Origin: ARS1285 sp038045965
GTDB lineage: Archaea > Nanobdellota > Nanobdellia > Pacearchaeales > GW2011-AR1
Length of the DNA stretch: 29,433 bases
Direction: 5' to 3'
NCBI GenBank assembly: GCA_038045965.1
Contig: JBBSXD010000011.1
Location: 1-29,433, forward strand
Under the pieces are notes generated by a model. That model made no database searches and had not been told where the DNA came from. It saw only the letters and a list, made by a program, of their open reading frames with translations. Made by a program: the position numbers and the translations under genes. Below, piece after piece: positions 6,675 to 14,200 of the stretch; within the stretch, counting starts at the first letter, position 1; each line of letters begins with the position of its first letter.

Positions 6675-7042
6675 ATAAGAACATATTAAAACAATGTCGT
6701 AATGAAGGATTCAGTAAAAAAGAATTATATGAATCTTATAAATTGTTTTTTGGGACTCTAATATCAGAACCTAGATTAAAGATAATAAATCTCTTGAGAA
6801 AAGATAAAAAAAATGTTTCTCAAATAGTCAAAGAATTAAAAATGGATCAAACTATTGTTTCTCATAATTTATCTAGACTAAAGAAATGCGGATTTGTAAA
6901 ATCAGAGATTGATAATAAATATAGATATTATTCTTTAAATAAGGATACAATTAAACCTTTAATGGAAATTATTGAAAAACATATGTCTCTTTATTGTATT
7001 CGTATAATAAAAACTATGAAAGGAGGTAAAAATGGAAGATAA
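6668..7042 (+). CDS. ArsR-family winged-helix transcriptional regulator
   Basis: A 124-aa protein from the ATG at 6668. The ArsR fold covers about residues 25-100: GTLISEPRLKIINLLRKDKK, the recognition helix region MDQTIVSHNLSRLKKCGFV, and the wing SEIDNKYRYYSLN. Family members are metal- or redox-responsive repressors that leave DNA when the ligand binds. Possible ligand residues are Cys10, Cys74 and Cys110 and His103; the classical CxC in the recognition helix of ArsR/CadC is absent. The last codons overlap the start of the next gene by 11 bp, and its own promoter separates the island into two transcription units. It probably controls the Gly/Met-rich, Cys-rich, CopZ and CopA genes that follow. 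A TTG at 6656 is a less likely start. Confidence 0.8.
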   Translation: MINKNILKQCRNEGFSKKELYESYKLFFGTLISEPRLKIINLLRKDKKNVSQIVKELKMDQTIVSHNLSRLKKCGFVKSEIDNKYRYYSLNKDTIKPLMEIIEKHMSLYCIRIIKTMKGGKNGR

Positions 7043-7283
7043 TCAAATAATAGTTATAATAGTTATTGCTGTGATATTACTTTTCTTTTTTGGTGGATTT
7101 GGAATGATGGGATATGGGGGATATGGAAGTATGATGGGAAATATGATGAACTGGACATATGGAGGAGGATTTGGGACTATGATGTTATTTGGACTAACAA
7201 TCTGGATTTTAATAGTAATAGCTCTAGTTCTTTTCATAATTTGGCTTGCTAGACAATTAGAAAATACTAAGAAGAAAAGATAG
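7032..7283 (+). CDS. small Gly/Met/Tyr-rich membrane protein
   Basis: An 83-aa protein with two transmembrane helices (about residues 5-22 and 49-71) separated by a glycine-, methionine- and tyrosine-rich loop (GMMGYGGYGSMMGNMMNWTY, then GGGF). The loop holds seven Met residues and no Cys, a composition typical of peptides that bind Cu(I) or Ag(I) on the outer side of the membrane. A clear Shine-Dalgarno sequence, AAAGGAGG (7019-7026), precedes the ATG and lies inside the end of the regulator gene, so translation is coupled. No named family is recognised. The metal-binding role is inferred from composition and position. Confidence 0.65.
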   Translation: MEDNQIIVIIVIAVILLFFFGGFGMMGYGGYGSMMGNMMNWTYGGGFGTMMLFGLTIWILIVIALVLFIIWLARQLENTKKKR

Positions 7284-7433
7284 ATGGTAATAAAAGATAA
7301 AGAAAAGAAAATTTATTATTGTAAAGAATGTAAGTTAGCTTACAGAAAATTAGCAACAGCTAAAAAATGTGAAGAATGGTGTAAAAATCATAAAAGCTGT
7401 AATTTAGATATCATAAGATATGCTATAAAATAA
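7284..7433 (+). CDS. 49-aa Cys-rich putative metal-binding protein
   Basis: A short gene whose ATG (7284) follows directly on the stop codon of the previous gene. The product has two Cys pairs: YYCKECKLAY (Cys13, Cys16) and CEEWCKNHKSCN (Cys29, Cys33, His36, Cys39). This is a zinc-ribbon-like or soft-metal-binding arrangement in a basic protein, presumably cytoplasmic. Small proteins with a CEEWC...HKSCN-type ending are, as far as I recall, found near heavy-metal genes in other archaea, but I cannot name a family. Being between the Met-rich membrane protein and CopZ/CopA, it may be a metal buffer. Confidence 0.7.
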   Translation: MVIKDKEKKIYYCKECKLAYRKLATAKKCEEWCKNHKSCNLDIIRYAIK

Positions 7434-7464
7434 TAGATAAAAAATACAAATAAAATTTAAGAAA

Positions 7465-8070
7465 ATGGAATATAAATTAGAAGAATCAAATTTAAAATTT
7501 TTTAATAAAATTGCGAAAATATATGATAGAGGTATTTTTAGGAAGATTAAAGATTATAGAGTTAAAAATACTTTAAAATTAGCTGATGTAAAAGCAAATT
7601 CTAAGATTTTAGATATTGGATGTGGAACAGGAAATTTACTTTATGATTTATCTAAGGATGAAAGTTTAAAATTATATGGAATAGATTTATCAAAAAATAT
7701 GTTAAAAATTGCTAGAGAAAAATTAAGAAATAACGCCGTTTTAAAATTGGGAAATGTAAAAAATGTTTTATTAAAATATAAGAAAAATTATTTTGATTAT
7801 ATATTTATAGAAGATACCTTTCATCATTTACCTAATCAAGAAAAATTAATTGACAAAATCAAGATTTTATTAAATAAAAATGGAAAATTAATTATTAGTG
7901 ATTTGAGTTTTAGTAAAATTGGGAATTTTATATTTCATAATTTAGAACCTGGAAATTCAGAAACTTATACTTTAAAAGAATATAAAGAATTATTTGAAGA
8001 AAAGAAATTTAAGAATATAAAACAAAGAAGATTTGGGATAATATCTGTTTATACAGAAGGAGTAAAATGA
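7465..8070 (+). CDS. class I SAM-dependent methyltransferase (second of two in the island)
   Basis: A 201-aa protein with a class I methyltransferase core: KILDIGCGTGNLL (motif I, about residues 49-61), LYGIDLSKNML (acidic residue of strand 2), FDYIFIEDTFHHLPN (motif IV region) and GKLIISDLSFSKIG (strand 5). This fits the Methyltransf_11/25 group. It differs from the first methyltransferase of the island in most positions outside the core, so it is not a recent duplicate. It stops 13 bp before the CopZ-like gene, and the Shine-Dalgarno sequence of that gene begins at its stop codon. Substrate unknown; no Cys set for arsenic methylation is present (a single Cys in motif I). Confidence 0.75.
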   Translation: MEYKLEESNLKFFNKIAKIYDRGIFRKIKDYRVKNTLKLADVKANSKILDIGCGTGNLLYDLSKDESLKLYGIDLSKNMLKIAREKLRNNAVLKLGNVKNVLLKYKKNYFDYIFIEDTFHHLPNQEKLIDKIKILLNKNGKLIISDLSFSKIGNFIFHNLEPGNSETYTLKEYKELFEEKKFKNIKQRRFGIISVYTEGVK

Positions 8071-8083
8071 AAGGAGGATTAAT

Positions 8084-8296
8084 ATGAGAAAATTAAAATT
8101 AAATATTGAAGGGATGCATTGCGCTTCATGTGCTTCAAATATAGAAAGAAGTCTAAAAAATGTAAAGGGAGTTAATAATGCTAATGTAAGTTTAATGTTA
8201 AAAAAAGGGATAATTGAAATAGAAGATTTTGTTTCAGAAGAGGATTTAAAAAAAGCTGTTGCAAAAGTAGGATATAAAGTTATTAAAATAGAATAA
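8084..8296 (+). CDS. copZ: CopZ-like HMA-domain copper chaperone
   Basis: A 70-aa stand-alone heavy-metal-associated domain: a beta-alpha-beta-beta-alpha-beta ferredoxin-like unit with the metal loop GMHCASCASN (Cys13 and Cys16) and the closing VGYKVIKIE. Such proteins bind Cu(I) with the two Cys and hand it to CopA. A strong Shine-Dalgarno sequence, AAAGGAGG at 8070-8077, precedes the ATG. Its stop codon shares one base with the ATG of the ATPase gene, which has no HMA domain of its own; the two together equal the usual HMA-ATPase arrangement split into two proteins. Confidence 0.9.
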   Translation: MRKLKLNIEGMHCASCASNIERSLKNVKGVNNANVSLMLKKGIIEIEDFVSEEDLKKAVAKVGYKVIKIE

Positions 8297-10236
8297 TGGA
8301 ACTCAAACATCATCATGAAAAACCAGTTGAAGATGCAGAAATAGTTAGCTGGAAAAATAAACTTATTTGGAGTTGGATATTTACAATTCCTATTTCAATA
8401 ATAATGCTATCTGAAAGAATTTTTGGATATTCGCTGATGAGTTATTCTATAATTATAAGTATTATTCTAGGTTTTCCAGTCATTTTTATTTTTGGATTTG
8501 ATACTATTAAATCTGGAATTAGAGGATTGTTTAGTTTTTACTTTAATATGGATTCTTTAATAGCTCTTGGAACGATAATTGCTTATATTACTGGGATTTT
8601 ATCTTTTACAGGATTAGTTTTAGATTATTCTGGAATAGCTGCTATGATCATGGCTTTTTTTACAACTGGAAAATATGTAGAAGCAAAAGCTAGAGGAAAA
8701 GCATCTCAAGAAATAAAAAAATTACTTGAACTTGGAGCAAAAAAAGCTAGAATATTAAAAGGAGATAAAGAAATAGAAATTAATATTGAAGAAATTAAAG
8801 TTGGAGATTTGATTATTATAAAACCAGGAGAGAAAATTCCTACTGATGGAATGGTATTCAAAGGAGAGAGTAGTGTTGATGAATCTATGATAAGTGGAGA
8901 GAGTATGCCTGTTGATAAACTAAAAGGAGATAATGTAATTGGTGCTACAATAAATCAAGATGGTATTTTATATGTAAAAGCTACTAAAATAGGAAAGGAT
9001 ACTTTTCTAGCACATATTATAGAATTAGTAGAAGAAGCACAAGGTAGCAAAATACCAATACAAAAATTAGCAGATAAAATAACTTCTATTTTTGTTCCAT
9101 CGATACTTATAATATCAATATTAACTTTTATTGGATGGTTAATATTTAGTAATGATGTTAGTAAAGCTATTGGAGTTTCAATTTCAGTTCTTGTTATAGC
9201 ATGTCCATGTGCTTTGGGATTAGCTACTCCAACAGCGTTAATGGTTGGTTCAGGAATTGGAGCTAGAAAAGGAATTTTAATCAGAAAAGGTGAAGCTATC
9301 CAGACTATGAAAGAAATAAAAATAATTGCTTTTGATAAAACAGGAACTATAACAAAAGGAAAACCAGAAGTTACAGATATTTATTCTATAATAAAAAAAG
9401 ATAAATTATTAGAAATTGCTGGGAGTTTAGAAAAATTAAGTGAACATCCAATTGCAAAAGCAATAGTAGAAAAAGCTAATTTAAAAAAATATATTAAAAT
9501 AAATAAATTTAAAATTTTAAGAGGAAGAGGTATAGAAGGAAAAATTTCTGATAAAGAGCTAATAATCGGAAATAGAACTTTAATGGAAGAAAGAGGAATT
9601 AATTTTAAAGAATTAGAAGACCAGATAACTAAATTTGAAAATGAAGGGAAAACTACAATGATCATTGCACAAAATAAAAATATTATTGGAGTTATTGCAG
9701 TTGCAGATTCATTAAAAGAAGATTCTAAAGAGGCTATTAAGATTTTAAATTATAAGAAATATAAAACAGTTATGATTACTGGAGACAATGAAAGAACTGC
9801 AAGGGCTATAGCAAATCAGGTTGGAATAAATGAGGTAATAGCAAATGTTTTGCCAGAATATAAAGTAAAAAAAGTGGAAGAGCTACAAAAAAAAGGAATG
9901 GTAGCTTTTGTTGGAGATGGGATAAATGATTCTCCAGCACTTAAACAAAGCAATGTAGGAATAGCTATGGGTTCTGGAACAGATATTGCAATAGAATCTG
10001 GTGATATCGTGCTTGCTAAAAGTTCTTTAATTGGTGTTGTTCAATCTATTAATTTATCTAAAGCTACATTTAGAAAAATAAAACAAAATCTTTTTTGGGC
10101 CTTTGCATATAATACTATTGCAATCCCCCTTGCTGTTGCAGGAATTTTACATCCAGTTGTAGCAGAAATTGCCATGGCTTTATCATCAATAACCGTAATT
10201 ACAAATGCCAATTTATTAAGAAGAGCGAAAATATAA
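8296..10236 (+). CDS. copA: P1B-type Cu+-exporting ATPase, lacking N-terminal HMA domain
   Basis: A 646-aa ATPase that pumps Cu(I) (possibly Ag(I)) out of the cytoplasm. Visible motifs in order: SGES of the actuator domain (residues 200-203), CPC in the sixth membrane helix (303-305, ACPCALGLATPTA), the phosphorylated Asp347 in DKTGTIT, the HP pair (384-385), GDGINDS (540-546), Tyr605-Asn606 in the seventh helix and MALSS (627-631) in the eighth. CPC plus YN plus M-x2-S-S is the signature of the P1B-1 (Cu+/Ag+) subgroup. The N-terminus has only a short HHH-containing leader before the first helix. The gene overlaps copZ by one base and is the last gene of the island. Confidence 0.95.
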   Translation: MELKHHHEKPVEDAEIVSWKNKLIWSWIFTIPISIIMLSERIFGYSLMSYSIIISIILGFPVIFIFGFDTIKSGIRGLFSFYFNMDSLIALGTIIAYITGILSFTGLVLDYSGIAAMIMAFFTTGKYVEAKARGKASQEIKKLLELGAKKARILKGDKEIEINIEEIKVGDLIIIKPGEKIPTDGMVFKGESSVDESMISGESMPVDKLKGDNVIGATINQDGILYVKATKIGKDTFLAHIIELVEEAQGSKIPIQKLADKITSIFVPSILIISILTFIGWLIFSNDVSKAIGVSISVLVIACPCALGLATPTALMVGSGIGARKGILIRKGEAIQTMKEIKIIAFDKTGTITKGKPEVTDIYSIIKKDKLLEIAGSLEKLSEHPIAKAIVEKANLKKYIKINKFKILRGRGIEGKISDKELIIGNRTLMEERGINFKELEDQITKFENEGKTTMIIAQNKNIIGVIAVADSLKEDSKEAIKILNYKKYKTVMITGDNERTARAIANQVGINEVIANVLPEYKVKKVEELQKKGMVAFVGDGINDSPALKQSNVGIAMGSGTDIAIESGDIVLAKSSLIGVVQSINLSKATFRKIKQNLFWAFAYNTIAIPLAVAGILHPVVAEIAMALSSITVITNANLLRRAKI

Positions 10237-10237
10237 A

Positions 10238-10254
10238 CTATTTTTATTTTATTT
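10238..10254 (+). terminator. T-rich terminator after copA
   Basis: Directly after the stop codon the plus strand reads CTATTTTTATTTTATTT, a U-rich tract without a preceding hairpin, as expected for archaeal factor-assisted or intrinsic termination. It marks the end of the metal island. Confidence 0.45.
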
Positions 10255-10409
10255 CCCACATCTCAATAGTTTTATTTACTATTAAATCTATGAAACTCTC
10301 TTTGTAAGTTATTAATAATTGAATTATTTCTTTTGGTTCTACAATTAGTTTATATTTTATCTGATTATTAATTTTTAATGAATTAATAATTTGTTTATTT
10401 TTGTTCCAT
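10244..10409 (-). pseudogene. small gene remnant with a one-base frameshift
   Basis: On the minus strand, an ATG at 10409 begins MEQK and meets TAA at once, but after removal of one base in the A5 run of the fourth codon the frame stays open for 54 residues to the TAA at 10244-10246. The restored protein contains KYKLIVEPKEIIQLLITYKE and ends with ESFIDLIVNKTIEMWEIK, a plausible amphipathic alpha-helical composition. No start codon serves the long frame as it stands, because a TAA lies just upstream. I do not recognise the protein. It may be a decayed gene, or an intact gene hit by a homopolymer sequencing error. A chance open frame in AT-rich DNA remains possible. Confidence 0.4.
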
Positions 10410-10610
10410 TATTTTTCTTCTTAAAATAATTAATCAAATTGAATTAAAAAATTATATAAAACAAATAGGAAGATTATAGAATAGGATTTGAAGATAATAT
10501 TTATAAAATAAATAAGATATAGAATTAAAATGAAAATTATACATTTTCAGAACAGTATCTTATATATAAATATTTATGAGATTCTTTTCAATTGTAGCTC
10601 TTTAGAATAG
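10410..10610. other. AT-rich intergenic stretch upstream of rpoH
   Basis: No gene, tRNA or obvious stem is visible. The stretch is almost pure A/T with several TATA-like words (TTATATAAAA at about 10452, TTATATATAAATATT at about 10560), any of which could serve as an additional promoter. Confidence 0.4.
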
Positions 10611-10628
10611 AAAGCTTTATAAAGCTTT
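10611..10628. promoter_or_regulatory. rpoH promoter: TATA box inside an 18-bp perfect palindrome
   Basis: AAAGCTTTATAAAGCTTT is identical to its own reverse complement. The central TTTATAAA is a TATA box centred about 24 bp before the ATG of rpoH at 10643, so transcription should start at or very near that codon. The purine-rich bases before it (GAAAGC) would fit a TFB recognition element, and the symmetry gives a mirrored one on the other side. Confidence 0.6.
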
Positions 10629-10642
10629 TTTTAGATATTTTA

Positions 10643-10927
10643 ATGTCTGATAAGTTGTTAAGGCCATTATATAAATTATTGCTTTCAATTAACTGTCCAA
10701 GTCCTAATAAAATGCATGCTCTACAACCTAAACATATTAAATTAAATCAAGAAGAAGTTGATAAATTATTAAAAGAGTTAAATATTTCTACTTTGCAATT
10801 GCCTAAAATTAAAATTATCGATGCTGCATTATCTCAAGATTTTAAAGTGGGAGAAATTGTTAAAATTGAAAGAAAAGATGAGGAAACTAATAAAATTTTT
10901 TCTTATTATAGAGTTGTATCAATATAA
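10643..10927 (+). CDS. rpoH: DNA-directed RNA polymerase subunit H
   Basis: RpoH (Rpb5 C-terminal-domain homologue) belongs to the polymerase jaw. The recognisable domain covers about residues 25-94: HALQPKHIKLNQEEVDKLLK, then LQLPKIKIIDAALSQ and VGEIVKIERKD ending in YYRVVSI, which match the archaeal pattern H-x-L-x-PKH ... QLPKI ... GD-x-VKI ... YYR. The 24 residues before it (MSDKLLRPLYKLLLSINCPS...) are an N-terminal extension relative to the usual 75-80-aa subunit. The ATG at 10643 is supported by a TATA box at leaderless spacing; an internal ATG at 10712 would give the standard length. The stop overlaps the rpoB start by one base. Confidence 0.85.
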   Translation: MSDKLLRPLYKLLLSINCPSPNKMHALQPKHIKLNQEEVDKLLKELNISTLQLPKIKIIDAALSQDFKVGEIVKIERKDEETNKIFSYYRVVSI

Positions 10928-13900
10928 TGAAACTTGAAAATTCACAAATGAAAGAAGAGCATCTGCTTGTTAAAAAATATTTAGAAGATCATAGTCTTAT
11001 AGAATCAAATATTGTCAGTTTTAATAATTTTATAGAACATAGAATGCAGGAAATTATAGATGAATTAAATGAAAATATGAATAGTGAAGATATTGAAATT
11101 AAATTAGGGAAAATTAAATTTGGAAGACCTGATATTTTTGAAGCTGACGGAAGTAGTCATTTAATAATGCCGAGCGAAGCTAGAATTAGAGGGTTAACTT
11201 ATTCTGCACCAATACAAGTTGAAATAACTATAAAACAAGGAGGACAAATAGATAGCAATGAAGTGGAAATAGGAAGAATGCCTGTTATTGTAAGAAGTAA
11301 AGTATGCAATTTAAATAATCTAAGCAAAGAAGAATTAGTTAATGAATATATAGATCCTAAAGATCCTGGAGGATATTTTATTATCAATGGAAATGAAAGA
11401 GTTATAGTAATGGCAGAAGATCTTGCTGAGAATCAACCTTTCATAGAAAGTCCAAGAGGAGAAATAATACTTAGACTATTTTCAAAAAGGGGAAGTTATA
11501 GAATTCCAATTTCTATTACTGATAATAAAGAAGGAATTGTAGAAGTCAGTTTCTCTAGATTCAAGAATATTCCATTAGTAATAATATTAAAAGCATTAGG
11601 TCTTACTAAAGAAAGCGATATTGCAAAATACGTCGGCAAAGAGAATGATAGTTTAATTGTTAATCTGTATGAGTATGCTAATATTACTAATGAAGAAGAA
11701 GCTATGATGCTTATAGCTGAAAGAACATCTCTTCAAGGAACTAAAAAAGAAATATTAGATAGAGTGAAACAAAGATTAGATAGTTATTTTCTGCCCCATA
11801 TTGGATTAAAGAAAGAACATAGAATTGAAAAAGCTATTTCTCTATGTAAATTTTTAAAACAATTTTTTATTGCAAAAGAAAATACTAACAGCTTAACTGA
11901 TAAAGATCATTATGCAAATAAAAGAGTGAGAATGTCTGGTGATTTGCTTGCAGATTTATTTAGAATAAATATAAACATTTTGTTAAGGGATATTCAACAT
12001 TCTCTGCAGAAAATTCAGAAGAGAAAAAAGTTTTATTCTATAAAGACAATAGCTAAATCTACTTTATTTACTCATAGAGTAGAATCTGCAATAGCTACAG
12101 GAAATTGGATTGGAGAGAGATCTGGAGTTACTCAAAATATGGATAAAACAAATTATCTTGCAATAATAAGTCAGTTGCAGAGAGTTTCAAGTATGTTGCC
12201 TGGAGAACAAGAGAATTTTTTAGCAAGAACTTTGCATCCTACTCATTATGGAAGATTTTGTCCTATTGAAACTCCGGAAGGAACTGAAATAGGCTTAAGA
12301 AAAAACTTAGCTATACTTGCTAAAATATCTACAAGACCTAGTTTAGATGATGAGAAATTTATAAAAATATTGAATGGACTTAATATGAAAAAAGAATTAC
12401 ATGGAGAGGCATATGATGTGTTCTTAAATGGAAGATTTGTTGGTTATGTAGAAGATATTAAAAAATTTATTTTAGAATTAAAAAAGATAAGAAGAAAAGG
12501 TGAACTACCTTTAGAGTTAAGTATTAAAGATAATTCTGTTTTGTCTAATGTACTTTTATCTACTGAAGTTGGAAGAGTTATAAGACCCTTAATAATTGTT
12601 GAAAATGGTAAATCGAAATTAACAGAAGAATATATAAAATTATTAAGAGAAAACTCTTTGAGATGGGATGATTTAGTTAAGAATGGAATTATTGAATATT
12701 TAGATGCTGCTGAAGAAGAAAATGTTTTAGTGGCTTTAGAAGAAAAAGATATTTCTAATGAACATACTCATCTTGAAATTGACAAAATAGATCTTTTAGG
12801 AGTTGTAACTAGTTTGGTGCCTTATTCAAATTATGATCAAAGTTCAAGATTAAATAGAGGAAGCAAGACTCAAAAACAGGCATTAGGTTTGTATGCGGCA
12901 AATTTTTTAGCTAGAGTAGATACGGATGTTAATATATTACATTATCCTCAAGAGCCTGTAGTAAAAAGTTTTGTCTATGATACACTAAATGTTTATCCTG
13001 CAGGACAAAATATTATCGTAGGAATTATGACTCATGAAGGATATAATATGGAAGATGCTTTGATTTTAAATAAAGGAAGTTTAGACAGAGGATTAGCTAG
13101 AAGCACTTACTATAGACCTTATACTTCAGTTGAATTAAATTATGCTGGAGGATTAAAGGATGAAATAGTAATTCCTGAGAAAGATGTTTCTGGATATAGA
13201 ACTGAAGAGAGTTATAAATATTTAGAAGATGATGGAATTGCTTATCCTGAAGCTAAATTAAAATCGGGAGATGTTATTATAGGAAAGACAAGTCCTCCAA
13301 AATTTTTATCAGAAGTAAGAGAAATTTCTATTAAAACTAAAAAAGAAGCTAGCTCTGTTATGAGACAAGAAGAGGAAGGAATTGTAGATGCAGTTTTTTT
13401 AACAGAAGATAATCAAGGAAATAAAGTAATAAGAGTTAGAACTCGTGATTTAAGAATACCAGAATTAGGAGATAAATTTGCTACAAGTCATGGTCAAAAA
13501 GGAGTTATAGGAGCAATAATTCCAGAAAATGATATTCCATTCACATCTAAGGGTGTTAAACCAGATGTATTATTTAATCCTCATTCTATACCTTCAAGAA
13601 TGACTGTTGGTTATCTAATTGAATTAATGGCAGGCAAGGTTGCATGTCTAAATGCAAAAGTGATGGATGGAACTGGATTCAGCGGACAAAATATAAAAGA
13701 GTTAGAGAATCAATTGGAAAAATTAGGATTTAGAGCTGATGGAAAAGAAACATTATATAACGGTATAACTGGAAATATGATGAATGTAAAAATTTATGTT
13801 GGTAATATGTATTATCTGAAATTGAAATATATGGTAAGCAATAAAATGCATGCGAGAGCAAGTGGAAAAGTTACTTTATTGACAAGACAACCAATAGAAG

Positions 13901-14199
13901 GAAGAGCAAAAGGAGGAGCTTTAAGATTAGGAGAAATGGAACAACAGGCATTAGTAGCTCATGGAGCTTCATTATTATTAAAAGAAAGATACGATTCAGA
14001 TAAAGTAGTATTACTTATTTGTACAAAATGCGGGGCAGTTGGAATAGAAGATACTATAAGAAATAAAACTACATGTTCAGTTTGTGGATGCCAGGATTTA
14101 GAACCAATTGAAATAAGTTATGCATTCAAATTATTAGTTGATGAGATTCAATCTTTGCATATTAAAACTAAATTTAATCTAAAGAATAAATACGAATAA
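10927..14199 (+). CDS. rpoB: DNA-directed RNA polymerase subunit B (undivided B''+B')
   Basis: A 1090-aa undivided second-largest polymerase subunit; in many methanogens this protein is split into B'' and B'. Landmarks are GYFIINGNERVIV in the N-terminal lobe, the fork/hybrid-binding segment HPTHYGRFCPIETPEGTEIG, MTHEGYNMEDALI, the catalytic-site region GDKFATSHGQKGVIG, the segment RMTVGYLIELMAGK and the C-terminal clamp zinc site CTKCG...CSVCG. Length and order agree with the archaeal family, with no obvious gap. It lies between rpoH (one-base overlap) and rpoA (one base apart), the standard archaeal operon order. Confidence 0.97.
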   Translation: MKLENSQMKEEHLLVKKYLEDHSLIESNIVSFNNFIEHRMQEIIDELNENMNSEDIEIKLGKIKFGRPDIFEADGSSHLIMPSEARIRGLTYSAPIQVEITIKQGGQIDSNEVEIGRMPVIVRSKVCNLNNLSKEELVNEYIDPKDPGGYFIINGNERVIVMAEDLAENQPFIESPRGEIILRLFSKRGSYRIPISITDNKEGIVEVSFSRFKNIPLVIILKALGLTKESDIAKYVGKENDSLIVNLYEYANITNEEEAMMLIAERTSLQGTKKEILDRVKQRLDSYFLPHIGLKKEHRIEKAISLCKFLKQFFIAKENTNSLTDKDHYANKRVRMSGDLLADLFRININILLRDIQHSLQKIQKRKKFYSIKTIAKSTLFTHRVESAIATGNWIGERSGVTQNMDKTNYLAIISQLQRVSSMLPGEQENFLARTLHPTHYGRFCPIETPEGTEIGLRKNLAILAKISTRPSLDDEKFIKILNGLNMKKELHGEAYDVFLNGRFVGYVEDIKKFILELKKIRRKGELPLELSIKDNSVLSNVLLSTEVGRVIRPLIIVENGKSKLTEEYIKLLRENSLRWDDLVKNGIIEYLDAAEEENVLVALEEKDISNEHTHLEIDKIDLLGVVTSLVPYSNYDQSSRLNRGSKTQKQALGLYAANFLARVDTDVNILHYPQEPVVKSFVYDTLNVYPAGQNIIVGIMTHEGYNMEDALILNKGSLDRGLARSTYYRPYTSVELNYAGGLKDEIVIPEKDVSGYRTEESYKYLEDDGIAYPEAKLKSGDVIIGKTSPPKFLSEVREISIKTKKEASSVMRQEEEGIVDAVFLTEDNQGNKVIRVRTRDLRIPELGDKFATSHGQKGVIGAIIPENDIPFTSKGVKPDVLFNPHSIPSRMTVGYLIELMAGKVACLNAKVMDGTGFSGQNIKELENQLEKLGFRADGKETLYNGITGNMMNVKIYVGNMYYLKLKYMVSNKMHARASGKVTLLTRQPIEGRAKGGALRLGEMEQQALVAHGASLLLKERYDSDKVVLLICTKCGAVGIEDTIRNKTTCSVCGCQDLEPIEISYAFKLLVDEIQSLHIKTKFNLKNKYE

Positions 14200-14200
14200 A

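Noticed and set aside
7043..7237. Minus-strand open frame of 64 codons
   Set aside because: It is the mirror of the Gly/Met-rich gene; its Pro/Ile-rich composition follows from that strand and it has no promoter or Shine-Dalgarno site.
5992..8070. Arsenite methyltransferase (ArsM) for one of the two methyltransferases
   Set aside because: Neither protein has the set of conserved Cys residues needed for As(III) binding; only the motif I Cys and one or no other are present.
7990..8316. Minus-strand open frame of 108 codons across the methyltransferase/copZ junction
   Set aside because: It overlaps well-supported genes on the plus strand and codes for a low-complexity Phe/Leu/Ser product.
9381..9665. 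Minus-strand open frame of 94 codons inside copA
   Set aside because: Antisense to conserved ATPase motifs with no independent signals.
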